A DNA stretch of 64,000 bases from Variovorax boronicumulans (GTDB lineage: Bacteria; Pseudomonadota; Gammaproteobacteria; Burkholderiales; Burkholderiaceae_C): assembly GCF_030812215.1 (NCBI RefSeq), contig NZ_JAUSSG010000016.1, positions 1-64,000 of the forward strand, read 5' to 3'. Shown here piece by piece: positions 37,516 to 46,557 of the stretch. Below the pieces are notes generated by a model. The model did no database searches. It was not told where the DNA came from and saw only the letters and a program-made list of their open reading frames with translations. The position numbers and the translations under genes are program-made. How positions within the stretch are numbered: the first letter of the stretch is position 1; every line of letters starts with the position of its first letter.

Positions 37516-38301
37516 ATGACACCCCGCATCACCTTCATTGCCGCCGCCTGCCTGCTGGCCGGGAGCGCGGCCTTCGCGCAAATGCCGCCTCCACCGCCCG
37601 GCGGACCGGTGCCTCCTGGGCCGACGCCCATCGCCGCCGCGCCCGAGGCCGGCCTCGCCACCGTCAGCGGTCGTGCGCAGCAGTGGCTGCTCAATCCGAA
37701 CGGCGAGGCCGACGGCTTGCTGCTCTCGGACGGCACGCAGGTCGCGTTCGCGCCGCATCTCTCCGCCGCCGCGATGCAGATGCTCAAGGCGGGCGATGCG
37801 GTGCAGGTCAGCGGATGGCGCGCGCCCGGCGTGCCGGTGATCCGCGCACAGACGATCGCCGCCAACGGCCGAAGCCTGACCGACCAGCCGCCCGTGCCCG
37901 GCATGGCCCCGCCGCCGCCAGGCGCATCGGGCGCGCTCAGTGCGATGACCGCCGGCGGCCGCATCGAGCGCCTGCTCTACACCGACCGCGGCGACATCCG
38001 CGGCGTGATGCTCGAAGACAGGACCATCGTGCGCTTCCCGCCGCACATCGGCGCGGCGTATGGCGCGCAGTTGCAGCCCGGTGCGCCGCTGCATGCGCGC
38101 GGCTGGGGAACCCGCAGCGCGCAGGGCGCGGCGCTGGAAGCGACGAGCCTGGGCCGGAGCGCCGGCACCGAGCGCGAAGTGTTCGGCGAACCGGGGCTCG
38201 AGCCCGCACCGCCAGCCGGCGGCCCGCGCGGACCGCGCGGCCGGGGTCCGGTGCCGCCGGCCCCGGTGATGCCGCCGCCAGCGCCGAACCCCGCCTCCTG
38301 A
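37516..38301 (+). CDS. Exported Pro-rich protein with two tandem beta-type repeats
   Basis: The ATG at 37516 has AAGGAG 6 nt away and gives 261 residues. A signal peptide (MTPRITFIAAACLLAGSAAFAQ) is followed by a Pro-rich stretch. Two related segments then occur: 'GRAQQWLLNPNGEADGLLLS' with 'DGTQVAFAPHLSAA', and 'GRIERLLYTDRGDIRGVMLE' with 'DRTIVRFPPHIGAA'. Each looks like a small beta-barrel (OB-like) unit. The C-terminus is again Pro/Gly-rich. The function is unknown. The upstream dyad and sigma-54-like promoter link it to the preceding two-component system, perhaps as an envelope stress output. Confidence 0.75.
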   Translation: MTPRITFIAAACLLAGSAAFAQMPPPPPGGPVPPGPTPIAAAPEAGLATVSGRAQQWLLNPNGEADGLLLSDGTQVAFAPHLSAAAMQMLKAGDAVQVSGWRAPGVPVIRAQTIAANGRSLTDQPPVPGMAPPPPGASGALSAMTAGGRIERLLYTDRGDIRGVMLEDRTIVRFPPHIGAAYGAQLQPGAPLHARGWGTRSAQGAALEATSLGRSAGTEREVFGEPGLEPAPPAGGPRGPRGRGPVPPAPVMPPPAPNPAS

Positions 38302-38320
38302 CGCTCGCGCGAAGCCCGTC

Positions 38321-39622
38321 ATGACGCGCCCCGCCGCCCCTGCCACCCCACGCATCACGCCCTCGCGCCGCAGCCTGCGCGCGCTCGACGCGCTGGCCTT
38401 CCTCGCGCCCGACATCCAGGGCGGCGTCGGGCCGTTCCTGGTCGTCTTCATGGCCGGCACGCTGGCCTGGGACCCGCAGCGCATCGGCACCGTGATGTTC
38501 GTCTCGGCCCTGGTGGGGCTCGTGGTGCAGGCGCCGGCCGGTGCGCTGATCGACAGCGTGCGCCACAAGCCGCGCTGGATCGCGGGGGCGATCTCGCTGA
38601 TCGCCGTCAGCCTGCTCGTCATGGCGAACTGGCCTGGCTATGGCGTGATCCTCGCCGGGCAATCGCTCATCGGCGCGGCCGGCACGCTGGTCGCGCCCGC
38701 AATCGCGGCGACCAGCCTCGGCATGGTGGGGCGCGCGGGCCTGGATGCGCGCATCGGCCGCAACGCCGCGATCACCGCGGCGGGCACGGTCCTGTGGGCA
38801 CTGGGCACGGGCTGGGTCGGCCACGCCTTCGGCCCGCACGCGATGTTCTTCTATGCCGTGGCCATGGCGCTGCCGACTATTGCGGCGGCGCTTCGCATCC
38901 GCCACCGCGACATCGACCAGCAACTGGCGCGGGGCGCCGATGCCGAGCCCTCTGCAGCGCCCTCCCCCGTGCCGGGTGCGCGCGCTGCCCGCGCCCCCCG
39001 CTGGTACGACCACCGGCTCCTCGTGCTGCTGGCCTGCGCCTTCCTGTTCCACCTGGCCAATGCCGCCATGCTCACGCTCGTGGCGCAGAAGGTCGGCACG
39101 CGGGCCGGCACGTCGGCTGCGCTGTGGCTCTCGGGGGGCGTGATCGTCACGCAGTTGGTCACCATTCCCATCGGCCTGGCGGTCGGACGCTGGGCGCCGC
39201 GGCTGCCGCGCAAGCCGATCTTCCTCGTCGGCTTCGCGGTGCTGCCGGTGCGCGGGCTGCTCTACCTCCTGGCCGACAGCCCCGCCGCGCTGCTGGCGCT
39301 GCAGGTGCTCGACGGCATCGGCGCGGGCGTCTTCGGCGTGATGCTCACGCTGACGATCAGCGACCTCACGCGCGGCAGCGGCCACTTCAACTTCGCACTC
39401 GGCCTGGGTGCTGCCTGCGTCGGGCTGGGCGCGGCGCTGAGCAACCTGGTGGGAGGCGCGGTGGCGCATGCGGCCGGCTACGGCACGGCCTTTTGCGTGC
39501 TGGCCGCCATCGCCGCAGGCGCGCTGGCCCTGTTTGCGCTGGCAATGCCCGAAACTCGCGGTCATGGCCGCTCGCCCTTCGGCAAGCCGGCCGTCCCCGC
39601 ATTGACCTCCGCCGCTTCATGA
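38321..39622 (+). CDS. MFS transporter
   Basis: This 433-residue protein has about twelve hydrophobic segments in two halves, separated by an Ala/Pro-rich cytoplasmic loop near 210-225. 'GALIDSVRHKPRWIAGAI' fits the MFS loop 2-3 signature. 'GLAVGRWAPRLPRKPIFLVG' is its counterpart in the second half. The substrate is not evident; related proteins are annotated as drug or unknown-substrate exporters. The stop codon overlaps the start of the next permease gene (ATGA), so the two are translationally coupled. Confidence 0.9.
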   Translation: MTRPAAPATPRITPSRRSLRALDALAFLAPDIQGGVGPFLVVFMAGTLAWDPQRIGTVMFVSALVGLVVQAPAGALIDSVRHKPRWIAGAISLIAVSLLVMANWPGYGVILAGQSLIGAAGTLVAPAIAATSLGMVGRAGLDARIGRNAAITAAGTVLWALGTGWVGHAFGPHAMFFYAVAMALPTIAAALRIRHRDIDQQLARGADAEPSAAPSPVPGARAARAPRWYDHRLLVLLACAFLFHLANAAMLTLVAQKVGTRAGTSAALWLSGGVIVTQLVTIPIGLAVGRWAPRLPRKPIFLVGFAVLPVRGLLYLLADSPAALLALQVLDGIGAGVFGVMLTLTISDLTRGSGHFNFALGLGAACVGLGAALSNLVGGAVAHAAGYGTAFCVLAAIAAGALALFALAMPETRGHGRSPFGKPAVPALTSAAS

Positions 39623-40764
39623 CCAAAGACACCGTGCCCGCCCTGCCCGCCTCGTCATCCGACACCCCCTCGCCGCATGAGGGCGGCGGCAACGGTCTCT
39701 TGTGGGTGCTGGTCGCCGTCGCGGTGCTGTTCGCGTTCCTGCGCCCGCGCGCGCCGATGGACTGGCTCCGGCTGGTCGACTGGCAGACGGTGGGCGCGCT
39801 CGCCGGGCTGCTGGCCATCACGCAGGGCGTGGAGAAGAGCGGCATGCTGCAGGCGGCCGCGCAGCGCCTGCTCGCGCGCACGCACAACCAGCGCAGCCTG
39901 GCGATGCTGCTGACCGCGAGCGCGGCGCTGCTGTCGGCGCTGGTGACCAACGATGTGAGCCTGTTCCTCCTGGTGCCGCTCACGCGCGTGCTCGCCAACC
40001 AGGCGCACCTGCCGCTCGCGCGGCTCGTGGTGCTGGAGGCGCTGGCGGTGAATGCGGGCTCGGCGCTCACGCCGATCGGCAATCCGCAGAACCTCTACCT
40101 CTGGCACCGCTCGGGCGAGAGCTTCTTCGCCTTCATGGGAATGATGGGACCGACGGTGGCGGTGATGCTGTTTTGGCTCTTCGTCGCCGTGTGGCTGCTG
40201 GTGCCGCGCACGCCCATCGCGCTCAAGCCCTCGGCCGAGGCGGCACCGGTGCAGCCGCGCCTCCTGGCGCTGGCGGGCGTTCTGTTCATCGGCTTCGTGG
40301 TCGCGCTGGACCGGCACTGGCTGCTGGCGGGGCTGGGCGTGGTGTTCGGGGTGTTTCTGGTGACGTACCCGCGCGTGCTGCGCGGCATCGACTGGGCGCT
40401 GCTCGCGATCATCGCGCTGATGTTCGTCGACCTGCGGCAGCTCGCCGAGCTGCCCGCCATCACCGCGCTCCTCGGCCACTGGCCGATCACCGAAGGGTGG
40501 CGTGCCTACCTCGCGGCCATCGTCACTTCGCAGTTCATCAGCAACGTGCCGGCGGCGATCCTGCTCGACAGCCACGTGCGCGACCTGCCCGCGCTGGCCG
40601 CCGGCGTGAGCGTGGGCGGCTTCGGCTGCGTGCTGGGATCGCTCGCCAACCTGATCGCGCTGCGGCTCGCGAAACTGCCGAACGGGCTGCGCGAGTTTCA
40701 CCGCATCAGCATTCCGTTCCTGCTGGTGTGCGCGGCCTCGGCGCTGCTGCTGCGGCTGGCGTGA
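39619..40764 (+). CDS. SLC13/ArsB-type (ion transporter superfamily) permease
   Basis: The ATG at 39619 overlaps the MFS stop codon and gives 381 residues. About ten transmembrane segments are visible. Family features are 'LVTNDVSLFLLVPLT' (the TND-type loop), 'NAGSALTPIGNPQNLYLWH' (the conserved P-N-P/NPQN re-entrant motif), and 'TSQFISNVPAAILL' (the second SNVPA motif). These occur in ArsB/NhaD/CitMHS anion transporters. The exact ion is unknown. Coupling with the MFS gene suggests related function. Confidence 0.9.
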   Translation: MTKDTVPALPASSSDTPSPHEGGGNGLLWVLVAVAVLFAFLRPRAPMDWLRLVDWQTVGALAGLLAITQGVEKSGMLQAAAQRLLARTHNQRSLAMLLTASAALLSALVTNDVSLFLLVPLTRVLANQAHLPLARLVVLEALAVNAGSALTPIGNPQNLYLWHRSGESFFAFMGMMGPTVAVMLFWLFVAVWLLVPRTPIALKPSAEAAPVQPRLLALAGVLFIGFVVALDRHWLLAGLGVVFGVFLVTYPRVLRGIDWALLAIIALMFVDLRQLAELPAITALLGHWPITEGWRAYLAAIVTSQFISNVPAAILLDSHVRDLPALAAGVSVGGFGCVLGSLANLIALRLAKLPNGLREFHRISIPFLLVCAASALLLRLA

Positions 40765-40804
40765 CAGGCGCGGAGCCGGCGAAGACAATCGGGGCCTGCC
40801 CACC

Positions 40805-41512
40805 ATGCATCCACCCGCCACCCTCAGCACCCTTTCGCTGCGCGACTACGGCACGTCGCGCGGCAGCCATGCGCACGATCACTTCCAGGTGCTGATCGGC
40901 CTCGATGGCGTGCTCGACATCGAGGTCGAAGGCCGGGGCGCAGGGATCGCGGCCGGCGAGGCGCAGGTGGTCGCGCCGGGCGATCGCCACGACTTCGAGG
41001 CGCGCAGCGAGGGCAGCGTGTGCCTGGTGCTCGACACCACGCATGCACCGTGGGCCCGCTGCGCGGAGCGCGCGCCGGCCGATGTACCGCAACTGCACGC
41101 GCTCGCGCGCTACCTGGCCCACTGCATGAAGCAGCCGCAGCACGCCGTGCTCGCCTTGCAGCACGGTCCGGCGCTGTTGCTGGAAGCCTGGAGCCCCCGG
41201 TCTTCGTCCTCGCCGGACACGCGCCGGCGCCGCATCGATTGGCAGGCGCTCGCAGCCTGGGCGCGGACGCGGTGGCACGAGCCGCTGGGTGTTTCCGACC
41301 TCGCCGGAGTCGCGTGCCTGAGCCCCAGCCAGTTCGCGCAGCGCTGCCGCGAGGAGCAGGGCGTGAGCGCGATGCACTGGCTGCGCGGGCTGCGTCTGGC
41401 GCATGCGCGCGAACTGAGGCTGGAGGGCATGGGCGTCGCCGAAACGGCGCGGCGCACGGGCTACCGCTCGCCTTCGGCGCTCACGGCCGCGCTGCGGCGG
41501 CGCGGCGCCTGA
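40805..41512 (+). CDS. AraC-family transcriptional regulator
   Basis: The protein has 235 residues. The N-terminal cupin-like ligand domain contains 'SHAHDHFQVLIGLDGVLDIE' and 'VVAPGDRHDFEA'. The C-terminal double helix-turn-helix contains 'LGVSDLAGVACLSPSQFAQR' and 'VAETARRTGYRSPSALTAAL'. It ends right after the second helix-turn-helix, so it is a little short but complete. It lies upstream of and parallel to a DMT exporter, a common pairing in which the regulator controls the exporter. Confidence 0.92.
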   Translation: MHPPATLSTLSLRDYGTSRGSHAHDHFQVLIGLDGVLDIEVEGRGAGIAAGEAQVVAPGDRHDFEARSEGSVCLVLDTTHAPWARCAERAPADVPQLHALARYLAHCMKQPQHAVLALQHGPALLLEAWSPRSSSSPDTRRRRIDWQALAAWARTRWHEPLGVSDLAGVACLSPSQFAQRCREEQGVSAMHWLRGLRLAHARELRLEGMGVAETARRTGYRSPSALTAALRRRGA

Positions 41513-41591
41513 CGGCAACAACAACAACATCGTCGTCACGCGACGATCGACCGGCATTGCGCGACGACCGTATCGCTTAGCCTCGCCGGTC

Positions 41592-42446
41592 ATGTCTTCT
41601 TCCACCGTCTACGCCCTGCTCGCCATCGCGCTCTGGACCTCCCTTGCCTCGCTCGGCACGGCCTTGTCGCACCTGCCGCCGTTTTTGCTCACCGGGCTCG
41701 CGCTCATGATCGGCAGCGTGCCGAGCTGGCCGCTCGTGCTGCGCGACCGCCGCGCCTGGAAGGTGCCGCCGCGCACGCTGGCGCTGGGCATCTACGGCCT
41801 GTTCGGCTACCACTTCCTGCTGTTCATCGCGCTGCGGCATGCGCCGCCGGTCGAAGCCAATCTCGTCAACTACCTGTGGCCGCTCCTCATGGTGGTGCTG
41901 GCACCGGTGTTGCTGCCGCGCATGTCGCTGCGGCCGCTGCACGTGATCGCAGCGCTGCTGGGTTTCGCGGGCGCGGCGGTGGCGATCCTCAGCGCGCGCG
42001 GGGGCTCGGTGCCGGCCGCGGGGGCGACCGCGGGCTATTGGGGCTTCCTGCCGGCGCTGGGCTCGGCCTTCATCTGGGCGAGCTACTCGCTGTGGACGAA
42101 GCGGGTGGCGGCGTTTCCCACCTCGGCGATCGGCCTCTTCGGGCTGGTCTCGGGCGCGCTGTCGCTGATCTGTCACGCACTGCTGGAGCCCTCGGTCGCG
42201 CTGTCGGCCCGCGACTGGCTGCTGGTCGCGCTCTGCGGCCTTGGTCCGCTGGGCGCGGCTTTCTTCGTCTGGGACATGGCGCTCAAGCGCGGCGACGCGC
42301 GGCAGATCGGCATCCTGAGCTACATCACGCCGCTGGCCTCCACGTCGCTGTTGCTGGCCGTGACCGGCCGCCCGCTCACATGGAGCATCGCGCTTGCGGC
42401 GGCGCTGATCATCGCCGCGGCTGTCATGGGGACACGCGCCCGTTGA
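41592..42446 (+). CDS. DMT-superfamily (EamA) exporter, YddG-like
   Basis: This 284-residue protein has ten hydrophobic helices in two EamA repeats. 'HAPPVEANLVNYLWPLLMVV' in repeat 1 and 'LSYITPLASTSLLLA' in repeat 2 are the family's helix 4 and 9 signatures. The 'NYLWPLL' pattern is close to that of the aromatic amino acid exporter YddG. The substrate is not proven. The ATG at 41592 lies 79 bp after the AraC gene. Confidence 0.88.
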   Translation: MSSSTVYALLAIALWTSLASLGTALSHLPPFLLTGLALMIGSVPSWPLVLRDRRAWKVPPRTLALGIYGLFGYHFLLFIALRHAPPVEANLVNYLWPLLMVVLAPVLLPRMSLRPLHVIAALLGFAGAAVAILSARGGSVPAAGATAGYWGFLPALGSAFIWASYSLWTKRVAAFPTSAIGLFGLVSGALSLICHALLEPSVALSARDWLLVALCGLGPLGAAFFVWDMALKRGDARQIGILSYITPLASTSLLLAVTGRPLTWSIALAAALIIAAAVMGTRAR

Positions 42447-42475
42447 ACGAACGAACGATGAGCGAATGAACGAAT
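42445..42475. repeat. Short imperfect GAAC/GAAT tandem repeats
   Basis: Several imperfect copies of a GAACGA/GAATGA unit follow the stop codon of the DMT exporter gene. The tract is non-coding and short. It could change length by slippage but has no evident regulatory link. Confidence 0.5.
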
Positions 42476-42547
42476 CACGCTCGCGTCCGACGAATCAAGG
42501 CGCGTTTTCTGGCTAGAGTGGAGGCTCAGAAACAAGGAGCCCACCCC

Positions 42548-42868
42548 ATGGACGGCAAGAACAAGAACGACGACTTCGAAATCACGCCCAAGCTGGTGTT
42601 CGACCTGAACCTGGCGCTGTACCTGGACCTGGTGGCCGCGCTCGAAGGCGCCGGCGCCATCACCTACCGCCAGATGGCAGCCCGGGTGCTCAACATCAGC
42701 ATGGACGCCCGCGCCGACGGAGAAGCCGGGTTGTCGACGGTGCTGGAAGGCGTCGCCAAGGGCTTCGCGGGCCAGGGCGATGGACTGTCGATCGAGTTGC
42801 TGAAGGCCGCGCGCGGACTGCGGGAGGATGACGCGATGGGCGACATCCCGATGCGGCCGGCCGACTGA
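42548..42868 (+). CDS. Small protein of unknown function
   Basis: The ATG at 42548 has an AAGGAG ribosome binding site 8 nt away and gives 106 residues. The start is charged (MDGKNKNDDFEITPKLVFDL), followed by 'ALYLDLVAALEGAGAITYRQ' and 'GLSTVLEGVAKGFAGQGDGL'. No signal peptide, membrane helix or known motif is seen. The protein is probably helical and acidic. It stands alone and is convergent with the fimbrial adhesin gene (7-bp gap). Confidence 0.7.
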   Translation: MDGKNKNDDFEITPKLVFDLNLALYLDLVAALEGAGAITYRQMAARVLNISMDARADGEAGLSTVLEGVAKGFAGQGDGLSIELLKAARGLREDDAMGDIPMRPAD

Positions 42869-42875
42869 GCCCCAG

Positions 42876-43877
42876 CTACTTGTAGTCGAGCGTGAAGGTG
42901 GCCGTGCCGTCGGCGCGCCCCGGCGTCACCTTGTCGCCGGTCTGGAAATAGCGCGCGGTATAGGGCAACACATAGGAGCCGTCCATCGACGGCCCCACCA
43001 ACGCCTCTTCGCCAAATTTCACCGGCACGGTCTTGTCGTTCACCACCTGGATGCCCACGCCGGTCGCGGTGCTGGTACCGGCCTGCGTGATCTTCAGCAC
43101 ACCCTGTTCGTTCGACGGGTCCGGTGTCGCATCCATGCGCAGGTAAACGGTGTTCTGCGCGTTCTGCCCCGCCTTGCAGTTGAGCTTGATGTTGAACTTG
43201 CGATCGCCCGTGGTGGTGCCCCTGCCCTTGAAGTTGTTCTGCGGCACCTTGCCGAATTCCACCAGAATGTTGCGCGAGCCCAGGTCCACCGAGCACGAGG
43301 GCGTGATGATGGTGATGCCTTCGCCCAGCAGGTTCGTCGTGAGCACCGACTTGCTGTCTGCCACGCTGTAGTACTGGGTGTAGGTTCCCTGCGCGAGCGG
43401 ACCGTTTCCCGTGACGGGCGCGATCTTGAACAGCTCGACCTGAAAGCGCGACGCTGCGTTGAAATCGCCGAAGTCTGTCGTGGTCGAGCGGTCGTGCGGA
43501 TAGTAGTTGACCTCGGTGTCGCTGAAATACCGCGACAGGCGGATGCCCACGCCAGGCACCGCGGTGGTGAACACCTGGTTGTAGCCCGGCACCGCGGTGC
43601 CCTGCAGCATCACGCCCTTCACATTGCCCCCTCCCGTGCAGGTCCATGGCTTGTTGGTTGTGCCGGTGAGAGGCAGCGGGAAGAGCTGGCTCTTGAACAT
43701 GGTGCCTACCGCGGCGTCGTTCGGAATGATGACGCGGCCCATCGCCATGTTGACCGTCTTCTCGATGTAGCCCGGCGTGACGGTGCACGCCGCCCACGCG
43801 CCCTGCGCACCGAGCAACAGCACGAGGGCCGGCACGGCGAAGCGCACGGAACGGCGGAATGGATGGCTGCGGTTCAT
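42876..43877 (-). CDS. Fimbrial tip adhesin of the chaperone-usher operon
   Basis: The ATG at 43877 overlaps the usher stop codon (ATGA) and gives 333 residues with a signal peptide ending GAWA-ACT. The N-terminal ~170 residues ('YNQVFTTAVPGVGIRLSRYF') look like a lectin-type receptor domain. The C-terminal part is a pilin domain: 'CSVDLGSRNILVEFGKVPQN', 'FNIKLNCKAG', 'GTATFTLDYK' with the donor-strand acceptor groove and a penultimate Tyr. This two-domain build is that of FimH/MrkD-type tip adhesins. The receptor is unknown. Confidence 0.88.
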   Translation of the reverse strand: MNRSHPFRRSVRFAVPALVLLLGAQGAWAACTVTPGYIEKTVNMAMGRVIIPNDAAVGTMFKSQLFPLPLTGTTNKPWTCTGGGNVKGVMLQGTAVPGYNQVFTTAVPGVGIRLSRYFSDTEVNYYPHDRSTTTDFGDFNAASRFQVELFKIAPVTGNGPLAQGTYTQYYSVADSKSVLTTNLLGEGITIITPSCSVDLGSRNILVEFGKVPQNNFKGRGTTTGDRKFNIKLNCKAGQNAQNTVYLRMDATPDPSNEQGVLKITQAGTSTATGVGIQVVNDKTVPVKFGEEALVGPSMDGSYVLPYTARYFQTGDKVTPGRADGTATFTLDYK

Positions 43878-46537
43878 TCCGCTCCCTTCGGTTGCACATC
43901 GACCAGCGCAGCAGCCGCGGCGCATTGGCCGTTCAACTCGCGGATCGGCGGCGGGTTCTTTTCATCGGGCAGGCTGTAGGGCACGATGCATTGGTCGGCC
44001 TTGTCCTGGCCCCAGCGCACGGTCAACTGGCCGCTGCTGCCCGCGCCGGTCACGAAGGCCTGGCCATCGGGGCCGACGATGCCGACCTCCTGGCCCGCCT
44101 CGTTCTCGATCTTCGAGCCGAGCGGCAGCATGCGGCCCTTGCGGTCGGTGAGCACCATCAGCAGGCGGAAGCCCACCGAGGTCTCGAACTTCGCGACCAC
44201 CACGGCACCGCGGGTGGGCACCACCTCGGTGGCGGCGTTCTTCACTTCCACCGTATCGCCCAGGTCGCCGGTGCGGATGGCCAGGCGGTTCAGGCGGTAG
44301 GGCGTGAGATTGGGAATGATCGCGTTGCCGGCCCAATCGGTCGCCACGCCGGGCTGCGACTCGAAGCCCACCCCGGAGGCCTTGGGCGCCTGCACCAGCG
44401 CCACGGTCTCGCCCAGCGGCTGCGACATCGTGACGCCGCCACCGTGGATCAGCACACCGCCCGACACGCCGAAGGTGCTCTGGCCGTAGCCGCTGCCCTG
44501 CGAGTGGCCGACGTCGAAGCGGCCCACGGACGACAGGTAGCTCGCGCTCGCACTGCCGCTGCTGCCGCCGCCCTGGTTCGCGGCGCCGGCTGTCACGTTG
44601 TAGGTGAGGCGGCTGTCGTCGAAGGCCGAACCGTAGACGCTGGCCTGCTGGTTCACGCGGCCGGTGCTGTCGCGGGTGACCGCGTACTGTGCGCTGGCGC
44701 GGGTATCGCCGAGCGGAATGCTCAGCGTGAACATCACCTGCCGCACAGCAGGCCGGTTCAGGCTGGTGGTGTAGTTGTAGAAGACGCTGTAGCCGAACTG
44801 CTTGTAGTTGCCCGAGTAGCCCAGCTGCACCAGCCGGTCCTTCGCACTGGTGCCCCAGTAGCTCTGCTGGCGTGCGGACGCGAACACCGTGCCCAGGTCG
44901 CCGACCTGCTGCGAGACTTCGAAGCGCACTTCGTTGCGACGGCTGTTGAACGACTCGAAGGGCCGCAGGTCCTGCATCTGCACCGCTTCCTGGAAGGTGC
45001 GATAGCCACTGGTCGAGTAGCGGTAGCCCGCCACGCGGAAATTGGTGCCCGAGGTGAGGAAGGCCTTCGAGTAGAGGAATCGCACCGACTGGCCGTCGTA
45101 GGTCTTCTGGCCGTTGATCGGCGTGCGATCGGTAGTGCGTGCGCTCGACAGGTCGACCGACACCGCGCCGAAATCGCGCAGGTTCTTGCCCACGCCAGCG
45201 AGCAACGACTGGTACATGTTGGCCATCAGGAGGCCGCCGTAGATCGAAAACTCGTTGCCCAGCCCGCGTGCCAGCGTCGCCTGCATGAAGACCGGCTGCG
45301 AAAGCGACGACCGGACGCCCAGCACGCTGCCGCCGTCGAAGCCGTTGCGGTACTTGCCGACAGTGGCCGAATAGCGCCAGGTGCCTTCCCGCAGCAGCGT
45401 GGGCACGGCCGAGAAGGCCTGGGTGTACTTGGTCTGCCGGCCGTCGGCTTCGGCGATGGTCACCTCGAGGTCGCCGCTCGATGAGGTGGGATACAGGTCG
45501 TCGATCACGAACGGCCCCGGCGCCACGAAGGTGCTGTAGATCACATAGCCGTTCTGCCGCACAGTGACGCGCGCATTGGTCTGCGCCACGCCGCGGATGG
45601 TGGGTGCGTAGCCCTGCTGGCTGTCGGGCAGCATTGCGTCGTCGGACGAGAGCTGCACGCCGCGAAACGGCAGGCTGTCGAAGAAGTTGCCCGGCGTGTT
45701 GCCGTCGCCGATCAAGAGGCGCCCATTGATCGATGCGATGTCGCGCTGCATGTAGGTGTTGATGCCCTGCCAGCGGCTCTTGCCGTCGATGCCGCGGTTG
45801 TAGGTCGAGAAATGGCGGAAGCGCCAGTCGCCGTAGTTGAAGCCGGCGCGCAAACCCGCGAACAGGGTGTTGCGCTGCAAGGTCCTGTCGCGCTCGGCGA
45901 AGGGGTTGCCGTCGAACACGTTCTGCGGCGGCGCGAAGGGGTTCGTGTCGTTCCGGTACTTGTTGCCGCTGTAGCGCGCGAAGTTGAGCTGGTAGTCCAG
46001 CATGCCGGCGGTGATGCCCTTGTCCCATTTCTCGGGACCGACTGCGCCGCGCGCCGAACGCTTGAGGGCCGCCTGCGGAATGCTCACGAACAGGCGCTGC
46101 TTGCCGGCGTCGTAGGTCACGGCTGCATCGGGAATGACCTTGTTCAGCTCGATACAGGCCTCGTCCGCAGCGCCCGCGAGATCCGGGAACACCGCCACGT
46201 TGACGCCCCACGCGTCGAGCATGCCGCGCGTGAGGCAGGGCTCGGCATCGCTTTTTCCGTCCTTGGCGGCGAAGCGGATCTCGGTCTGTCCCGCGCCACG
46301 CTCGTTGAGCGACACGTCGACCATGTACTTGCCCGCCACCACGCGGTTGCCGAAGGAAAAGAGCGAGAGGTCGGCATGCGGCTGGTCGCCGCCGATGCCG
46401 AGGAATTCCTCGTTGAAGCTGGAGCCGGCCAACTGCTGTGGTTTCTCCTGCGCATGGCCGGGTGCGCCGAGCGCGCCCAGCAGGGCGGCGCACAGGGTCA
46501 GCCGGAACGGCGCGCGAAGGGCAGGTGAGCGGCACAT
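43874..46537 (-). CDS. Fimbrial outer-membrane usher (FimD/PapC family)
   Basis: This 887-residue pore exports and assembles the pilus subunits. The signal peptide ends GAPGHAQ. The N-terminal domain has 'FNEEFLGIGGDQPHADLSLF'. Family signatures are 'QRDIASINGRLLIGDGNTPG', 'GVQLSSDDAMLPDSQQGYAP' and 'VRQNGYVIYSTFVAPGPFVI' in the barrel and plug. 'NLTPYRLNRLAIRTGDLGDT' lies in the C-terminal region. The length is slightly above that of E. coli FimD. The ATG at 46537 lies 20 bp after the chaperone stop codon. Confidence 0.96.
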   Translation of the reverse strand: MCRSPALRAPFRLTLCAALLGALGAPGHAQEKPQQLAGSSFNEEFLGIGGDQPHADLSLFSFGNRVVAGKYMVDVSLNERGAGQTEIRFAAKDGKSDAEPCLTRGMLDAWGVNVAVFPDLAGAADEACIELNKVIPDAAVTYDAGKQRLFVSIPQAALKRSARGAVGPEKWDKGITAGMLDYQLNFARYSGNKYRNDTNPFAPPQNVFDGNPFAERDRTLQRNTLFAGLRAGFNYGDWRFRHFSTYNRGIDGKSRWQGINTYMQRDIASINGRLLIGDGNTPGNFFDSLPFRGVQLSSDDAMLPDSQQGYAPTIRGVAQTNARVTVRQNGYVIYSTFVAPGPFVIDDLYPTSSSGDLEVTIAEADGRQTKYTQAFSAVPTLLREGTWRYSATVGKYRNGFDGGSVLGVRSSLSQPVFMQATLARGLGNEFSIYGGLLMANMYQSLLAGVGKNLRDFGAVSVDLSSARTTDRTPINGQKTYDGQSVRFLYSKAFLTSGTNFRVAGYRYSTSGYRTFQEAVQMQDLRPFESFNSRRNEVRFEVSQQVGDLGTVFASARQQSYWGTSAKDRLVQLGYSGNYKQFGYSVFYNYTTSLNRPAVRQVMFTLSIPLGDTRASAQYAVTRDSTGRVNQQASVYGSAFDDSRLTYNVTAGAANQGGGSSGSASASYLSSVGRFDVGHSQGSGYGQSTFGVSGGVLIHGGGVTMSQPLGETVALVQAPKASGVGFESQPGVATDWAGNAIIPNLTPYRLNRLAIRTGDLGDTVEVKNAATEVVPTRGAVVVAKFETSVGFRLLMVLTDRKGRMLPLGSKIENEAGQEVGIVGPDGQAFVTGAGSSGQLTVRWGQDKADQCIVPYSLPDEKNPPPIRELNGQCAAAAALVDVQPKGAE

Positions 46538-46557
46538 GGCGATTCGTCTCTCGCGTC

